Assembly: GCF_011046485.1 (NCBI RefSeq)
Contig: NZ_CP049256.1
Location: forward strand, 2,604,001 to 2,668,000
DNA: 64,000 bases
Direction of reading: 5' to 3'
DNA from: Microbacterium sp. 4R-513
GTDB taxonomy: Bacteria; Actinomycetota; Actinomycetes; Actinomycetales; Microbacteriaceae
The translations under genes were made by a program, and so were the position numbers. Position 1 is the stretch's first letter. Each line of letters opens with the position of its first letter. The notes under the pieces are model-generated. The model worked only from the letters and a program-made list of their open reading frames with translations. It was not told the origin of the DNA and ran no database searches. Below, in pieces: positions 54,816-62,741 of the stretch.

Positions 54816-55716
54816 CCTCAAGCTCTTCCGCGTCACCGCAGGAGTTGCCACCGAGCTGCACAGTATGACGGTGGCGCTCGAACGATCGCTGCAGCAACTC
54901 ATCGAGCGGAACATGGAGGAGATGTTCGCTACGCGATTCCTCGCAAGCGAGTTCTCCACCGGCAGCCGACACGGCGGCCGCATCGACTCACTCGGCATCG
55001 ACGAGAACAACTCGCCGGTGATCTTCGAGTACAAGCGGGCAACCAACGAGAATGTCATCAACCAGGGGCTCTTCTACTTGAACTGGCTCCTCGACCACAA
55101 AGCCGAGTTCACCCTGCTCGTCATGGAGAAGCTCGGACGCGACGTCGCCGGTGCGATCGACTGGCGGGCGCCCCGCCTCGTCTGCGTGGCGAGCGGCTAT
55201 ACCCGATACGACGAACACGCTGTCGAGCAGATCAACAGATCGATCGACCTCGTCACCTATCGCGACTTCGGTGGCGAACTGTTCGCGCTCGAACTCGTCC
55301 ACGCCTCTCGAGTCGAGCCGCAGTCCGCGAATGATGCTCCCGACGTATCACGCGGTCACGGGCGAACCGTAACGGAGCTGCTGGGTCAGTCGTCTGCCGA
55401 GCTCACTGCCTTGTATGAGCAGTTGGATGCCTATCTCGTGGCACTCGGTGACGACGTTTCCAAGAAGGCCACCAAGCAGTACTTCGCGTACCGCCGGCTG
55501 AAGAACTTCGCGTGCGTCGAGGTGCACCCGCAGTCCCGCAACCTCCTGGTGTATCTGAAGGTCAACCCCGATGATGTCGAACTCGAAGAGGGCTTCTCTC
55601 GCGACGTCAGGAACATCGGGCACTTCGGTACCGGCGAGCTTGAGCTACGGATCTCGAATCAGCGCCATTTGGATCGAGCGCAGCACCTCCTACAGGCGAG
55701 CTACGAGAACAGCTGA
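54808..55716 (+). CDS. DUF5655-type, nuclease-like accessory protein of the R-M operon
   Basis: 302 residues from GTG 54808, overlapping hsdR by 8 bp, so it is translated with the restriction genes. The N-terminal half has a PD-(D/E)xK-like core: RIDSLGIDENNSPVIFEYKR (Asp, then E-x-K) with ENVINQGLFYLNWLLDHKAEF. The C-terminal half (KKATKQYFAYRRLKNFACVE, VYLKVNPDDVE, DVRNIGHFGTGELE) matches the DUF5655 type. Such proteins occur with type I systems but their role is not known to me. It could be an extra nuclease, an anti-restriction control or a second effector. Confidence 0.68.
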   Translation: MADLKLFRVTAGVATELHSMTVALERSLQQLIERNMEEMFATRFLASEFSTGSRHGGRIDSLGIDENNSPVIFEYKRATNENVINQGLFYLNWLLDHKAEFTLLVMEKLGRDVAGAIDWRAPRLVCVASGYTRYDEHAVEQINRSIDLVTYRDFGGELFALELVHASRVEPQSANDAPDVSRGHGRTVTELLGQSSAELTALYEQLDAYLVALGDDVSKKATKQYFAYRRLKNFACVEVHPQSRNLLVYLKVNPDDVELEEGFSRDVRNIGHFGTGELELRISNQRHLDRAQHLLQASYENS

Positions 55717-56018
55717 CTCGGCCCGCCAGCCGGTCGTCGAGCATGCGGATGACCCTGCGGGTGACCAGGGCGGCGGCAACGGCATCGCGATCACCGACGC
55801 AGGGTGTGCGTTCACGCCGCCCGCAGGAATGCACCCGTCCCCGCTCCAGAACGTGCGGTAGTTGACGAACGGCATCGGCTGAGTTGAGTGACGTGAGCAG
55901 TGGGGGGAATGTCCGTTCAGTGTATTGATGAGAACGATTTCGTGATCATGCCCGCGCCTGACGGGTTCGCACGGGCACGCGCGCTGTATGTTGTTCTCAT
56001 GTGCGGCGGCGTGTCACT
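55717..56018. other. Gap between R-M operon and TIGR04255 module
   Basis: About 300 bases without a supported gene. Near the right end an ATG (55999) opens an 8-codon frame whose stop overlaps the GTG at 56019, which might couple translation. No clear promoter, terminator or repeat was seen. Confidence 0.4.
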
Positions 56019-56789
56019 GTGAGAGCTCTACCCACATTCGGTCAACCACCCGTGATCGAAGCGGTCGCCGGCGTTGAGTTCGGCGCCGCATGGGACTTTG
56101 CGCCCGCATCGGCCGAGGTCGTGAACACCCTTCGCGGGGAGTACCGCACGTCGGCGTTCTTGCCTGCCATCCCGCCCACACCTGTGGGTGAAGGTGATTC
56201 AGTCTTCCAGACATTCTTCAGCGCGGGCGTCGGTCCCGCACCAGTTCGCCTTCAGCTCACGTCGGCCGACAACGTGTGGGTCGCCCAGCTCCAGGCCGAC
56301 CGCCTCACCGTGAATTGGCGGCGGGTAAATGAGGGCACGGTCTATCCCGGTTACGGAGAGATGCAGAGGCGTCTCGAGCAGCTTCTGGCGGCCGTCACGG
56401 CCCAGATTCCTGGCGGAGCGCTCCGTCCAACCACTCTCGAGTACACATACGTAAACGGGATCAACCGGCCCGCCCCAGAAGTCTTCCGACTGCTAAACCC
56501 CGACGTGTTTGGGGATCCCGACCTCGAGGGTGTCGAAGTCCGGTTTCAGGTAAGTGTCCCGAACCCGAGCGGCCGCGTCGCTCTGTCCGTGGAGCCGCGG
56601 CTCGAGGGCGGGCAGCGCGGAAGCGTGCTCACCGTGGTGAGCAACTACTTTGTCGCGGGTGCCGTGGATATGCACCACTTGTTACAGTTGGTAGATAGCG
56701 CGCACGTCCAAGCACGCCACGCGTTCGCGTGGATCACGACGGACGCGGCACGCTTCGCCTGGGGGGAGTCGCAACATGACAATGACTGA
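56019..56789 (+). CDS. TIGR04255-family protein
   Basis: 256 residues from GTG 56019 (GTG 56001 is an alternative). It begins MRALPTFGQPPVIEAVAGVE, the typical start of the TIGR04255 family (P-P-V-x-E-V), and continues with QLQADRLTVNWRRVNEGTVY, PTTLEYTYVNGI and a C-terminal helix-rich part with HLLQLVDSAHVQARHAFAWI. Family members are scattered, often near defence genes, and have no known activity. It overlaps the next gene by 14 bp, so the two are made together. Confidence 0.68.
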   Translation: MRALPTFGQPPVIEAVAGVEFGAAWDFAPASAEVVNTLRGEYRTSAFLPAIPPTPVGEGDSVFQTFFSAGVGPAPVRLQLTSADNVWVAQLQADRLTVNWRRVNEGTVYPGYGEMQRRLEQLLAAVTAQIPGGALRPTTLEYTYVNGINRPAPEVFRLLNPDVFGDPDLEGVEVRFQVSVPNPSGRVALSVEPRLEGGQRGSVLTVVSNYFVAGAVDMHHLLQLVDSAHVQARHAFAWITTDAARFAWGESQHDND

Positions 56790-57303
56790 TCCTGGACTCA
56801 CGAACGTCGGGACGACTACCTGGCGAGAAGCCACATATCCAGATGGCTGGAATGAGTTCGCCGTCGTTGAGAACGCCGCGACATGGGCCGAGGTAGTCGA
56901 CAAGTCGCCGGCTCAGATGTCAAAGGCCGCACTTCTCCGCTACGCAACGACGCGGCTCACCCGGCTGCTCAATGCAAGGGCCGCGTCCACGCGTTCCGCG
57001 GTTACGGCCCAGCGGGCACTCGCAGTCCTGCTCGTCGAGGGCGCGCCCACTCCGCAACCCAGTGCCACCGAAGACGGCGGTGTCTTGATTGAGTGGCTTG
57101 TAAACGGAGCGAGCCTGCACATGCGCATCGATTCAGACGGCGACTCAATTGAGATCTGGGGTATGAGTGCAGATGGAGTCGTGGTTCTCGACGATGTCAT
57201 CCCGTCACGCCAGTTCTCAACGAGCCCGTCGCGACTCTCGGCTCGGGTCGTTCTTCGCGAACTTTCTTCAGGCGTTGAGAACCGGGTGGCGGTTGCCAGC
57301 TGA
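56776..57303 (+). CDS. Unknown protein, partner of the TIGR04255 protein
   Basis: 175 residues from ATG 56776, starting inside the TIGR04255 gene. No family was recognised. A helical part (RYATTRLTRLLNARAASTRS) is followed by beta-like stretches (GVLIEWLVNGASLHMRIDSD, DSIEIWGMSADGVVV). No membrane segment or signal peptide. The overlap with both neighbours says it belongs to one functional module. The DGDSIEIWG pattern recalls small proteins encoded next to TIGR04255 genes elsewhere, by vague recall only. Confidence 0.6.
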   Translation: MTMTDPGLTNVGTTTWREATYPDGWNEFAVVENAATWAEVVDKSPAQMSKAALLRYATTRLTRLLNARAASTRSAVTAQRALAVLLVEGAPTPQPSATEDGGVLIEWLVNGASLHMRIDSDGDSIEIWGMSADGVVVLDDVIPSRQFSTSPSRLSARVVLRELSSGVENRVAVAS

Positions 57304-57832
57304 GCGGTCGCCGCGACTGCTTCCGAGCGACCACTCCCTTCTGGCCACTGTTGCCGCTGACGAGGTCCTCTGGCGCACGTTCTCGCCTTCGAAGCACATC
57401 ATGGCGTCGGACAAGGCGGACGTTCTCACTCAGGATGAAGGAAGTCAGGTCGCCTTCCAGTTGAAGGCGGGAGCGATCGACCTGCGAAAGGACGGCGGTT
57501 CCGTCTGGCGACCAAAGGTCCTTGATGCCGCGCGAGTCGAAACTGCTTCGATCTTCGTTGGTGAGTACGTCGGGCTGGCCGAGTCCACTCGCGACGAGGT
57601 CGAGCAGTGTGAGATCTCGAAGATGGGGTGCGTACCTGAGAAGCCGTTCGAGGTCCGGCCCGATCCCTATCCACCGACTCAGCCGCGAGAACCGAAGTTT
57701 GCCGCACATGCTCTGATCGTCTTCAATCCAACTCAGATGATCGGACGCGGCCCGGCCGAGACCCGCGTTGCGCAGTGTTTTCGAGTGGTAACTCTCGGCT
57801 CAGTGCCGTCTGCCCTGGCGGACGAGGTCTAG
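57293..57832 (+). CDS. Unknown protein, third gene of the TIGR04255 module
   Basis: 179 residues if read from TTG 57293, which overlaps the previous gene by 11 bp; the frame is open upstream but there it only shadows that gene. The protein begins MPAERSPRLLPSDHSLLATV and contains LWRTFSPSKHIMASDKADVL, VAFQLKAG and FNPTQMIGRGPAETRVAQCF. No family, signal or membrane segment was recognised. Two Cys are close together in EVEQCEISKMGCVPEKPF. Start and function are uncertain; the overlap supports joint action with the two upstream genes. Confidence 0.5.
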   Translation: MPAERSPRLLPSDHSLLATVAADEVLWRTFSPSKHIMASDKADVLTQDEGSQVAFQLKAGAIDLRKDGGSVWRPKVLDAARVETASIFVGEYVGLAESTRDEVEQCEISKMGCVPEKPFEVRPDPYPPTQPREPKFAAHALIVFNPTQMIGRGPAETRVAQCFRVVTLGSVPSALADEV

Positions 57833-58475
57833 GTCGGCGGGCTGCAGTCGATCCTGACGATCGCCCCGACGGTAGCTGGTTCCATCGCTACGGGCCGCAA
57901 CCGCGATAGGTCTGCAACTCTGTTCGACGAACGCAAAAGCCGTGGCGGGACCCCACAACGACAGCGGCGCTGTCGATGCCGAGCGCGCCGAACGCGGACC
58001 TGGACAGAGTGAAAAACAGCATTACGAAGAGCAAGCCAAGCAGCAAGACGAAGACCAAGACGAACAGCTCAAGACGAACAGCTCAAGACGAACAGCTCAA
58101 GACGAACAGCTCAAGACGAACAGCTCAAGACGAACAGCTCAAGACGAACAGCTCAAGACGAACAGCTCAAGACGAACAGCTCAAGACGAACAGCTCAAGA
58201 CGAACAGCTCAAGACGAACAGCTCAAGACGAACAGCTCAAGACGAACAGCTCAAGACGAACAGCTCAAGACGAACAGCTCAAGACGAACAGCTCAAGACG
58301 AACAGCTCAAGACGAACAGCTCAAGACGAACAGCTCAAGACGAACAGCTCAAGACGAACAGCAATGCACGCAGGCACCCAGGGTGGGTGACACCGTTTAG
58401 AAGCACTCGCCTACACGTATCTGCACGCCATAAAAATCCCTGGATAATGGGCAAAACGCACCCTATCCTGTCGGC
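57833..58475. other. Gene-poor stretch with tandem repeat before the relaxase
   Basis: This 640-base stretch holds no gene I can support. Most of it is the 14-bp tandem repeat (58057-58362), preceded by degenerate A-rich copies (58030-58056). A TATCCT box at 58464-58469 lies 6 nt before the relaxase ATG. Reading frames across the repeat are open only because the repeat itself lacks stop codons on the plus strand. Confidence 0.6.
58057..58362. repeat. 14-bp tandem repeat, 21 exact copies plus a partial one
   Basis: The unit AAGACGAACAGCTC is repeated without any mismatch 21 times (58057-58350), then 12 more bases. Because 14 is not a multiple of three, three units make 42 bases and all plus-strand frames give the same 14-residue peptide cycle (KTNSSRRTAQDEQL). 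The minus strand has stop codons in every cycle. The lack of any mismatch suggests recent expansion. It lies about 115 bp before the relaxase gene, so iteron, transfer-origin or simple variable repeat are all possible. Confidence 0.9.
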
Positions 58476-61216
58476 ATGCGGGGTGGTCTCGAGCGATGGA
58501 AGCGAGGTGTCGAATCCCGAGGGGTGCGACAGGCGATCGCCTACGCGCTCGAGGGCACCTGCGACGCCCACCTCCAGCACTCCCCCGCCGTCGACGCGCT
58601 CGAAGCGTACAGTGCCGCATCCGATTCGTCCGTCTCACGATTCATCGTGGCGAACGGCGTCATCACCTCCGACGAGCTCGCCGCCGGCGGCCTTCGAGTC
58701 TGGCTCACCGGACATGACCCGATCACCGGGGAAGAGCGCGGCCATCAGCGGCTGAGCCCCGACGCCGACCTGCTGCTCGACGGAACGCTCAACCACCCGA
58801 AGTCCTACAGCATCGCCGCGCTGCTGCATCCCGAACTCGCCGCCGAGTTCGAGGCAATGCAGGACCGGCTACGTGAACGCATCCTGCTCACGTGGCAGAC
58901 AGAGCTCAACGCGCGGCGCGGGCACGGAGGGCTCATCCGAGAGGAGATCAGTCGCATCGAGGTCGTCGAGCTGCAGCATCGGCGCTCCCGCGCGCTTGAC
59001 CCGCACATCCACCGTCACCTCTGGCTGAACATCAAGGTTCTCGGCGCGGACGGCAAGTGGTCGAACCTCGACTCGCGCGTTGCGATGAAACTTCACACCG
59101 TCGTCAACGCCGAAGGCGAGCTCGCCGCCCACACCGATCCCGCGTGGATCGACGCGCTCGCCCGGCACGGATACACGATCGACGACACCGGCGAGATCGC
59201 CGAACTCGCCAGCGCCGTCCGACCCTTCTCGCGTCGGTCGGCGCAAATCGAAGGCAACCGCACGCGCCTGATCGCGGAGTGGTCGGCGGCGCACGGAGGA
59301 TCTGCTCCGAGCGTGGAGGTGCTGCAGCAGATCGATCGGCGCGCGTGGGCGGTGTCGCGTCCGAACAAGCCGGCCGATCTCGATGAGGCGTTATGGGAGG
59401 CGCGCGTCCGCGACGAGATCGCAGCGATCGATCCGAGTCTGACCAACCCGCGCGCGCCCAATCCAGTCACCGCAACAGACCCGCAAGCCCTCGACCTGGA
59501 CCTGCTCGCTGCACAGGCGATCGTCGACGCGGACGAACGGTCGACATCATGCGGCGGGAGGTTCAGCAGCTTCGACATCCGCGCGGGCGCAATGCGTGCG
59601 CTCTCGCGCACGGGCGTCGTTGCAGAGCGCGATCGGCTCGATGGCGTGATCGCCGAGATCACCAAGCGCGCCACGGGTGCCGTCTACCGGCTCGTTGCGG
59701 AGGCGCCGGCGCACGTCAAGGCGTTCATGGCGACCGAGACCGTGCGGGCCAAGGTGCGTCTCGCCGGCCGCTTAGACGTGCTCGCCCGACCGGGCCGCTG
59801 CCTGCTGCCGGGCGAGTTGCGCCGATTCGCACCGAACGAGGACCTGTCGACACTGGATGCGTCGCAAAGCGTTGCCGCGTGCGCCGTCGCCGGCACGGAC
59901 GGGCTCGTGACGGTGACCGGCCCCGCCGGCGCGGGCAAGACGACGATGCTGCGCGCTGCGTTCGCGGCGCTCACGTCGCAACGGCGTCGGATGCTCGTTG
60001 TTGCTCCCACGCGGAAGGCCGCGTCGGTGGCGTCTCGCGAGATCGGAGCCGCGGCATCCAGTATTCATGCCTTGCTTTCGGACCATGGCTACCGATGGGG
60101 CACCGACGAGGCCGGCGCGAAGGTGTGGACCAGGCTTCGAGTGGGAGAAGTCGATCCCAGGGCGGGCGCGGTTTACGGCGGACCGACTCAGTACGTGTTG
60201 CGCTCTCGCGATCGGATCGTCGTCGACGAAGCCGGCATGCTCGATCTGCAAACGGCGAACGTCCTCGTCGAACTCGCGATCGAGCAGGGTGTCGGGCTGG
60301 CGTTCGTGGGTGACACCCATCAGGCGTTGCCGGTCGGGCATGCGGGTGCGATGGGTTCTGCGATCCGGCACGCGAACGCTGCGGTCGAGCTCGACACGGT
60401 GCACCGGTTCCAAGATCCCGACTACGCGGCGCTCACACTGCGGCTCCGGGATGCGGGTGATCGCGAGCATGCGCTGGTGGTTGCGGGCGAGCTTGCCGAA
60501 CACGGCACGTCGACCGGGTCGATCATCACGACGCGGCGCGCGAGCGGATGATCGACGCGTACTTCGACTCGCACGCGCGCGGCAAGCGCGCGACGTTGGT
60601 ATCCGGCACGAATGCTGAGGCGGATGCGATCAACGACGCTATCCAGCAACGGCGAGTCGACCAGGGCGAGCTCGACGTGCGCCTCGCCGCGTGGGGAATC
60701 GGGCAGCAGCGCATCCTCGTCGGCGACACCGTCCAGACCCGTCGCAACGACCGGCTCACGGGAGTCGAGAATCGTGCGCAGTGGATCGTGCGCGGTATCC
60801 GCGACGAGTACCTGTCTCTTGTCTCCGTGAGCGACAGCGGCGAGGTGGCGCGTGTGTCCACCGAGTACGCGCGCGAGCACCTGCAGCTCGCTTACCCGTC
60901 CACCGTGCATGGTGTGCAGGGCGACACCGCCGATGCCTCGGTGGTCGGGCCGGATGTGGATGCCGCGGGGCTCTACGTAGGCCTCACGCGCGGTCGGCTG
61001 AGCAACGTGGCGATCGTCGTGGCGCGGACGGATGCTGCGGCCCGAGTGTGCCTTGCCGAGTCGATGCAGCGCGGGATTCCGGAGTTGACGATGCAGGATG
61101 CCGTGCGCGCGGCTCAGGCAGAAATGCGGCGCGCGGCACGGGCCAGGGACCTGGCGGCGATGGCGACCGGGCCGGTTGTTGGGGCGCCAAATGTGAAGCG
61201 TGGGATCGGGATGTAG
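58476..61216 (+). pseudogene. MobF/TraA relaxase-helicase, one frameshift
   Basis: Read as one gene it would be about 913 residues from ATG 58476. Residues 1-300 are a MobF relaxase with the metal-binding three-His motif DPHIHRHLWLNIK and possible nucleophile Tyr residues in AIAYALEG and LEAYSAASD. Then a RecD/TraI-type helicase: Walker A VTGPAGAGKTTML, Walker B IVVDEAGMLD. The first frame stops at 60551. The remainder, MIDAYFDSHARGKRATLVSG with motifs STVHGVQGDTAD and LYVGLTRGRLSN, continues in the next frame to 61216. The change falls near 60505-60518, where the shifted frame reads RVDHHDAARERMIDAYF. Without the frameshift it would nick and transfer the element's DNA. A TATCCT box 6 nt before the ATG supports the start. 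Confidence 0.78.
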
Positions 61217-61517
61217 CGACCCTCCGTGGGGCGGGCGATGATCGGGCGACTGTTGAGGTGGCGTCTACCGGGCGCGTCCGGCTTTGAAGAAAAAGTTCCC
61301 GGTTGGTTCGCCAGGATCGCGCGGACGCTCTCTATGACCGACCCGTCTCCGGGCGGACAGTCAGTGGTTCGCGCGCGGTCGGAATGAGCCGTGAATCGCC
61401 CGCGGTTGCGGCCCCCCGCCGACTATCCATCGGCAAGCGCGGGCACAATAGCCGAGCAGCCGCAACCGTCATCCAAATGTCCCGGGCGCGCGACCCAGTC
61501 AAGAGTGCGACGCCCAG
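61217..61517. other. Gap between relaxase and receiver-like gene
   Basis: About 300 bases between the stop codons of two convergent genes. I see no gene, clear terminator or repeat. GC content falls here toward the more AT-rich two-gene operon on the right, which suggests a junction between pieces of different origin. Confidence 0.4.
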
Positions 61518-62741
61518 CTACGACGCATATAGATCAATCGTTACTCTGGGCAGGCCCTCAGACTGCATGAACGCGGAATGCAGTTGCTGAACTCGAGTGA
61601 TAAAAGGCGGCAGGAGTCGCACCACCCTATGCTCGGCGATCGCTTCCCATTCCTCGATCCGCGCGTCGCTGAATACAAACTTGTAAGGATGCTCGTCTTT
61701 GAGCGTGTGGATGATGATCGAGTTCGAGCGGTCTTTCGAGTTCATCTGCTTCAGCGAACCCTCATTCTTGGGCCACGCCTGCCTTTTACCCCGGAGCAGG
61801 TGTAGCCGAACGGGCTCTCGCGAGGTCGTTCCATCTCCGTTTGGTATCGCCCGTCCGACCGTGTGGCATGCGGGTGACACATTAATCCACAGCTCGTCTT
61901 CGTTGTCACCGGGCAACATAAAGACGTCCCCGGGTAGCACCATGCGGTCGGAAAGTCTATCCCCGGGAACGCTCGTCCGTCCAAGTGAGACCTGACGGAG
62001 GGCTCGCCCAGTCGGCGACTCCGAGGGTGTGGAAATCGACTCCACGTCGAAGACGACAGGGTTCAATCGATTCAGGAGGTTTGTGCTGATCACGGTTGCG
62101 AGTTCGTACGCTGGGTCGACCTCGTCGATGTCTGCTGCCTGCCAGACGTATGCTGGCCAATCTGGCTCTAGGCAAGTCAGGTCGAAGAAGAGACGGTTCT
62201 TGGCCTCGTCGTGTTCTTGTTCCCAGGCTTTAAGCGCAGAGAGCGCAGGGCTCTTGGCAACCCACTCTGCCAAGTGTTCGACCAGATGGTCCATGACGAC
62301 CTCCTTCGAGAACACAGCGAGCCGGCCGTCCAAGAAGCCCCCACTCTGTTGGAAGCGTGGTTCCTCCTCAACCTGCCTTCGAATGTCGTCGACATCCTCA
62401 TCGCTCACGATGAACACAGGGCAGTAGATTTTGCCCATCAAGTCGTCCAGGAAGTCGAAGAGAGCCTGACGATTGAACCCGCTCAGGGTTGCACCACCGT
62501 GCAAACCCATGGATCCAGGAGCTAGGTCCGAGTCGACCCCGGGCGTGAGATCCCAGTCGACAATGACGAACGCTAGGGATGTCCAGTGCTGAAATCGCTC
62601 TTTGTAGCTATCTGGAATCCCAACGTCGGTAGTAACTGGGCGACCGGTGGCGGCGATTTCCAACAGCAACTTGTGGGCCCGGCTGCTCGTGTCATGAATC
62701 TCGTCATCAATGAATACGACGGGCCCCGAAAGCAAGCTCAC
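61518..62741 (-). CDS. Receiver-like protein with unknown C-terminal domain
   Basis: 407 residues from ATG 62741, overlapping the kinase gene stop by 4 bp. Residues about 6-130 resemble a response-regulator receiver: acidic pair Asp12-Asp13 in VVFIDDEIHD, candidate phospho-acceptor Asp62 in AFVIVDWDLTPG, and Ser113 in CPVFIVSDED. The long loop between them differs from classical receivers. The remaining 270 residues (FFDLTCLEPDWPAYVWQAAD, LSDRMVLPGDVFMLPGDNED, IIHTLKDEHPYKFVFSDARI) match no family I know. There is no DNA-binding domain, so it is not a transcription factor of the usual type. With its kinase-like partner it may form a signalling or defence pair. Codon use is less GC-rich than in the chromosome. 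Confidence 0.62.
   Translation of the reverse strand: MSLLSGPVVFIDDEIHDTSSRAHKLLLEIAATGRPVTTDVGIPDSYKERFQHWTSLAFVIVDWDLTPGVDSDLAPGSMGLHGGATLSGFNRQALFDFLDDLMGKIYCPVFIVSDEDVDDIRRQVEEEPRFQQSGGFLDGRLAVFSKEVVMDHLVEHLAEWVAKSPALSALKAWEQEHDEAKNRLFFDLTCLEPDWPAYVWQAADIDEVDPAYELATVISTNLLNRLNPVVFDVESISTPSESPTGRALRQVSLGRTSVPGDRLSDRMVLPGDVFMLPGDNEDELWINVSPACHTVGRAIPNGDGTTSREPVRLHLLRGKRQAWPKNEGSLKQMNSKDRSNSIIIHTLKDEHPYKFVFSDARIEEWEAIAEHRVVRLLPPFITRVQQLHSAFMQSEGLPRVTIDLYAS

Noticed and set aside
58057..58362. CRISPR array
   Set aside because: The 14-bp units follow each other without spacers and no cas gene is present.
57942..58755. Two long plus-strand frames through the tandem repeat, 152 and 259 codons
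   Set aside because: They are open only because the repeat has no plus-strand stop; flanks show no family resemblance and the second runs out of frame into the relaxase gene.
61303..61590. A 95-codon plus-strand frame between the relaxase and receiver-like genes
   Set aside because: No ribosome site, no family resemblance, and it overlaps the 3' end of the receiver-like gene on the other strand.
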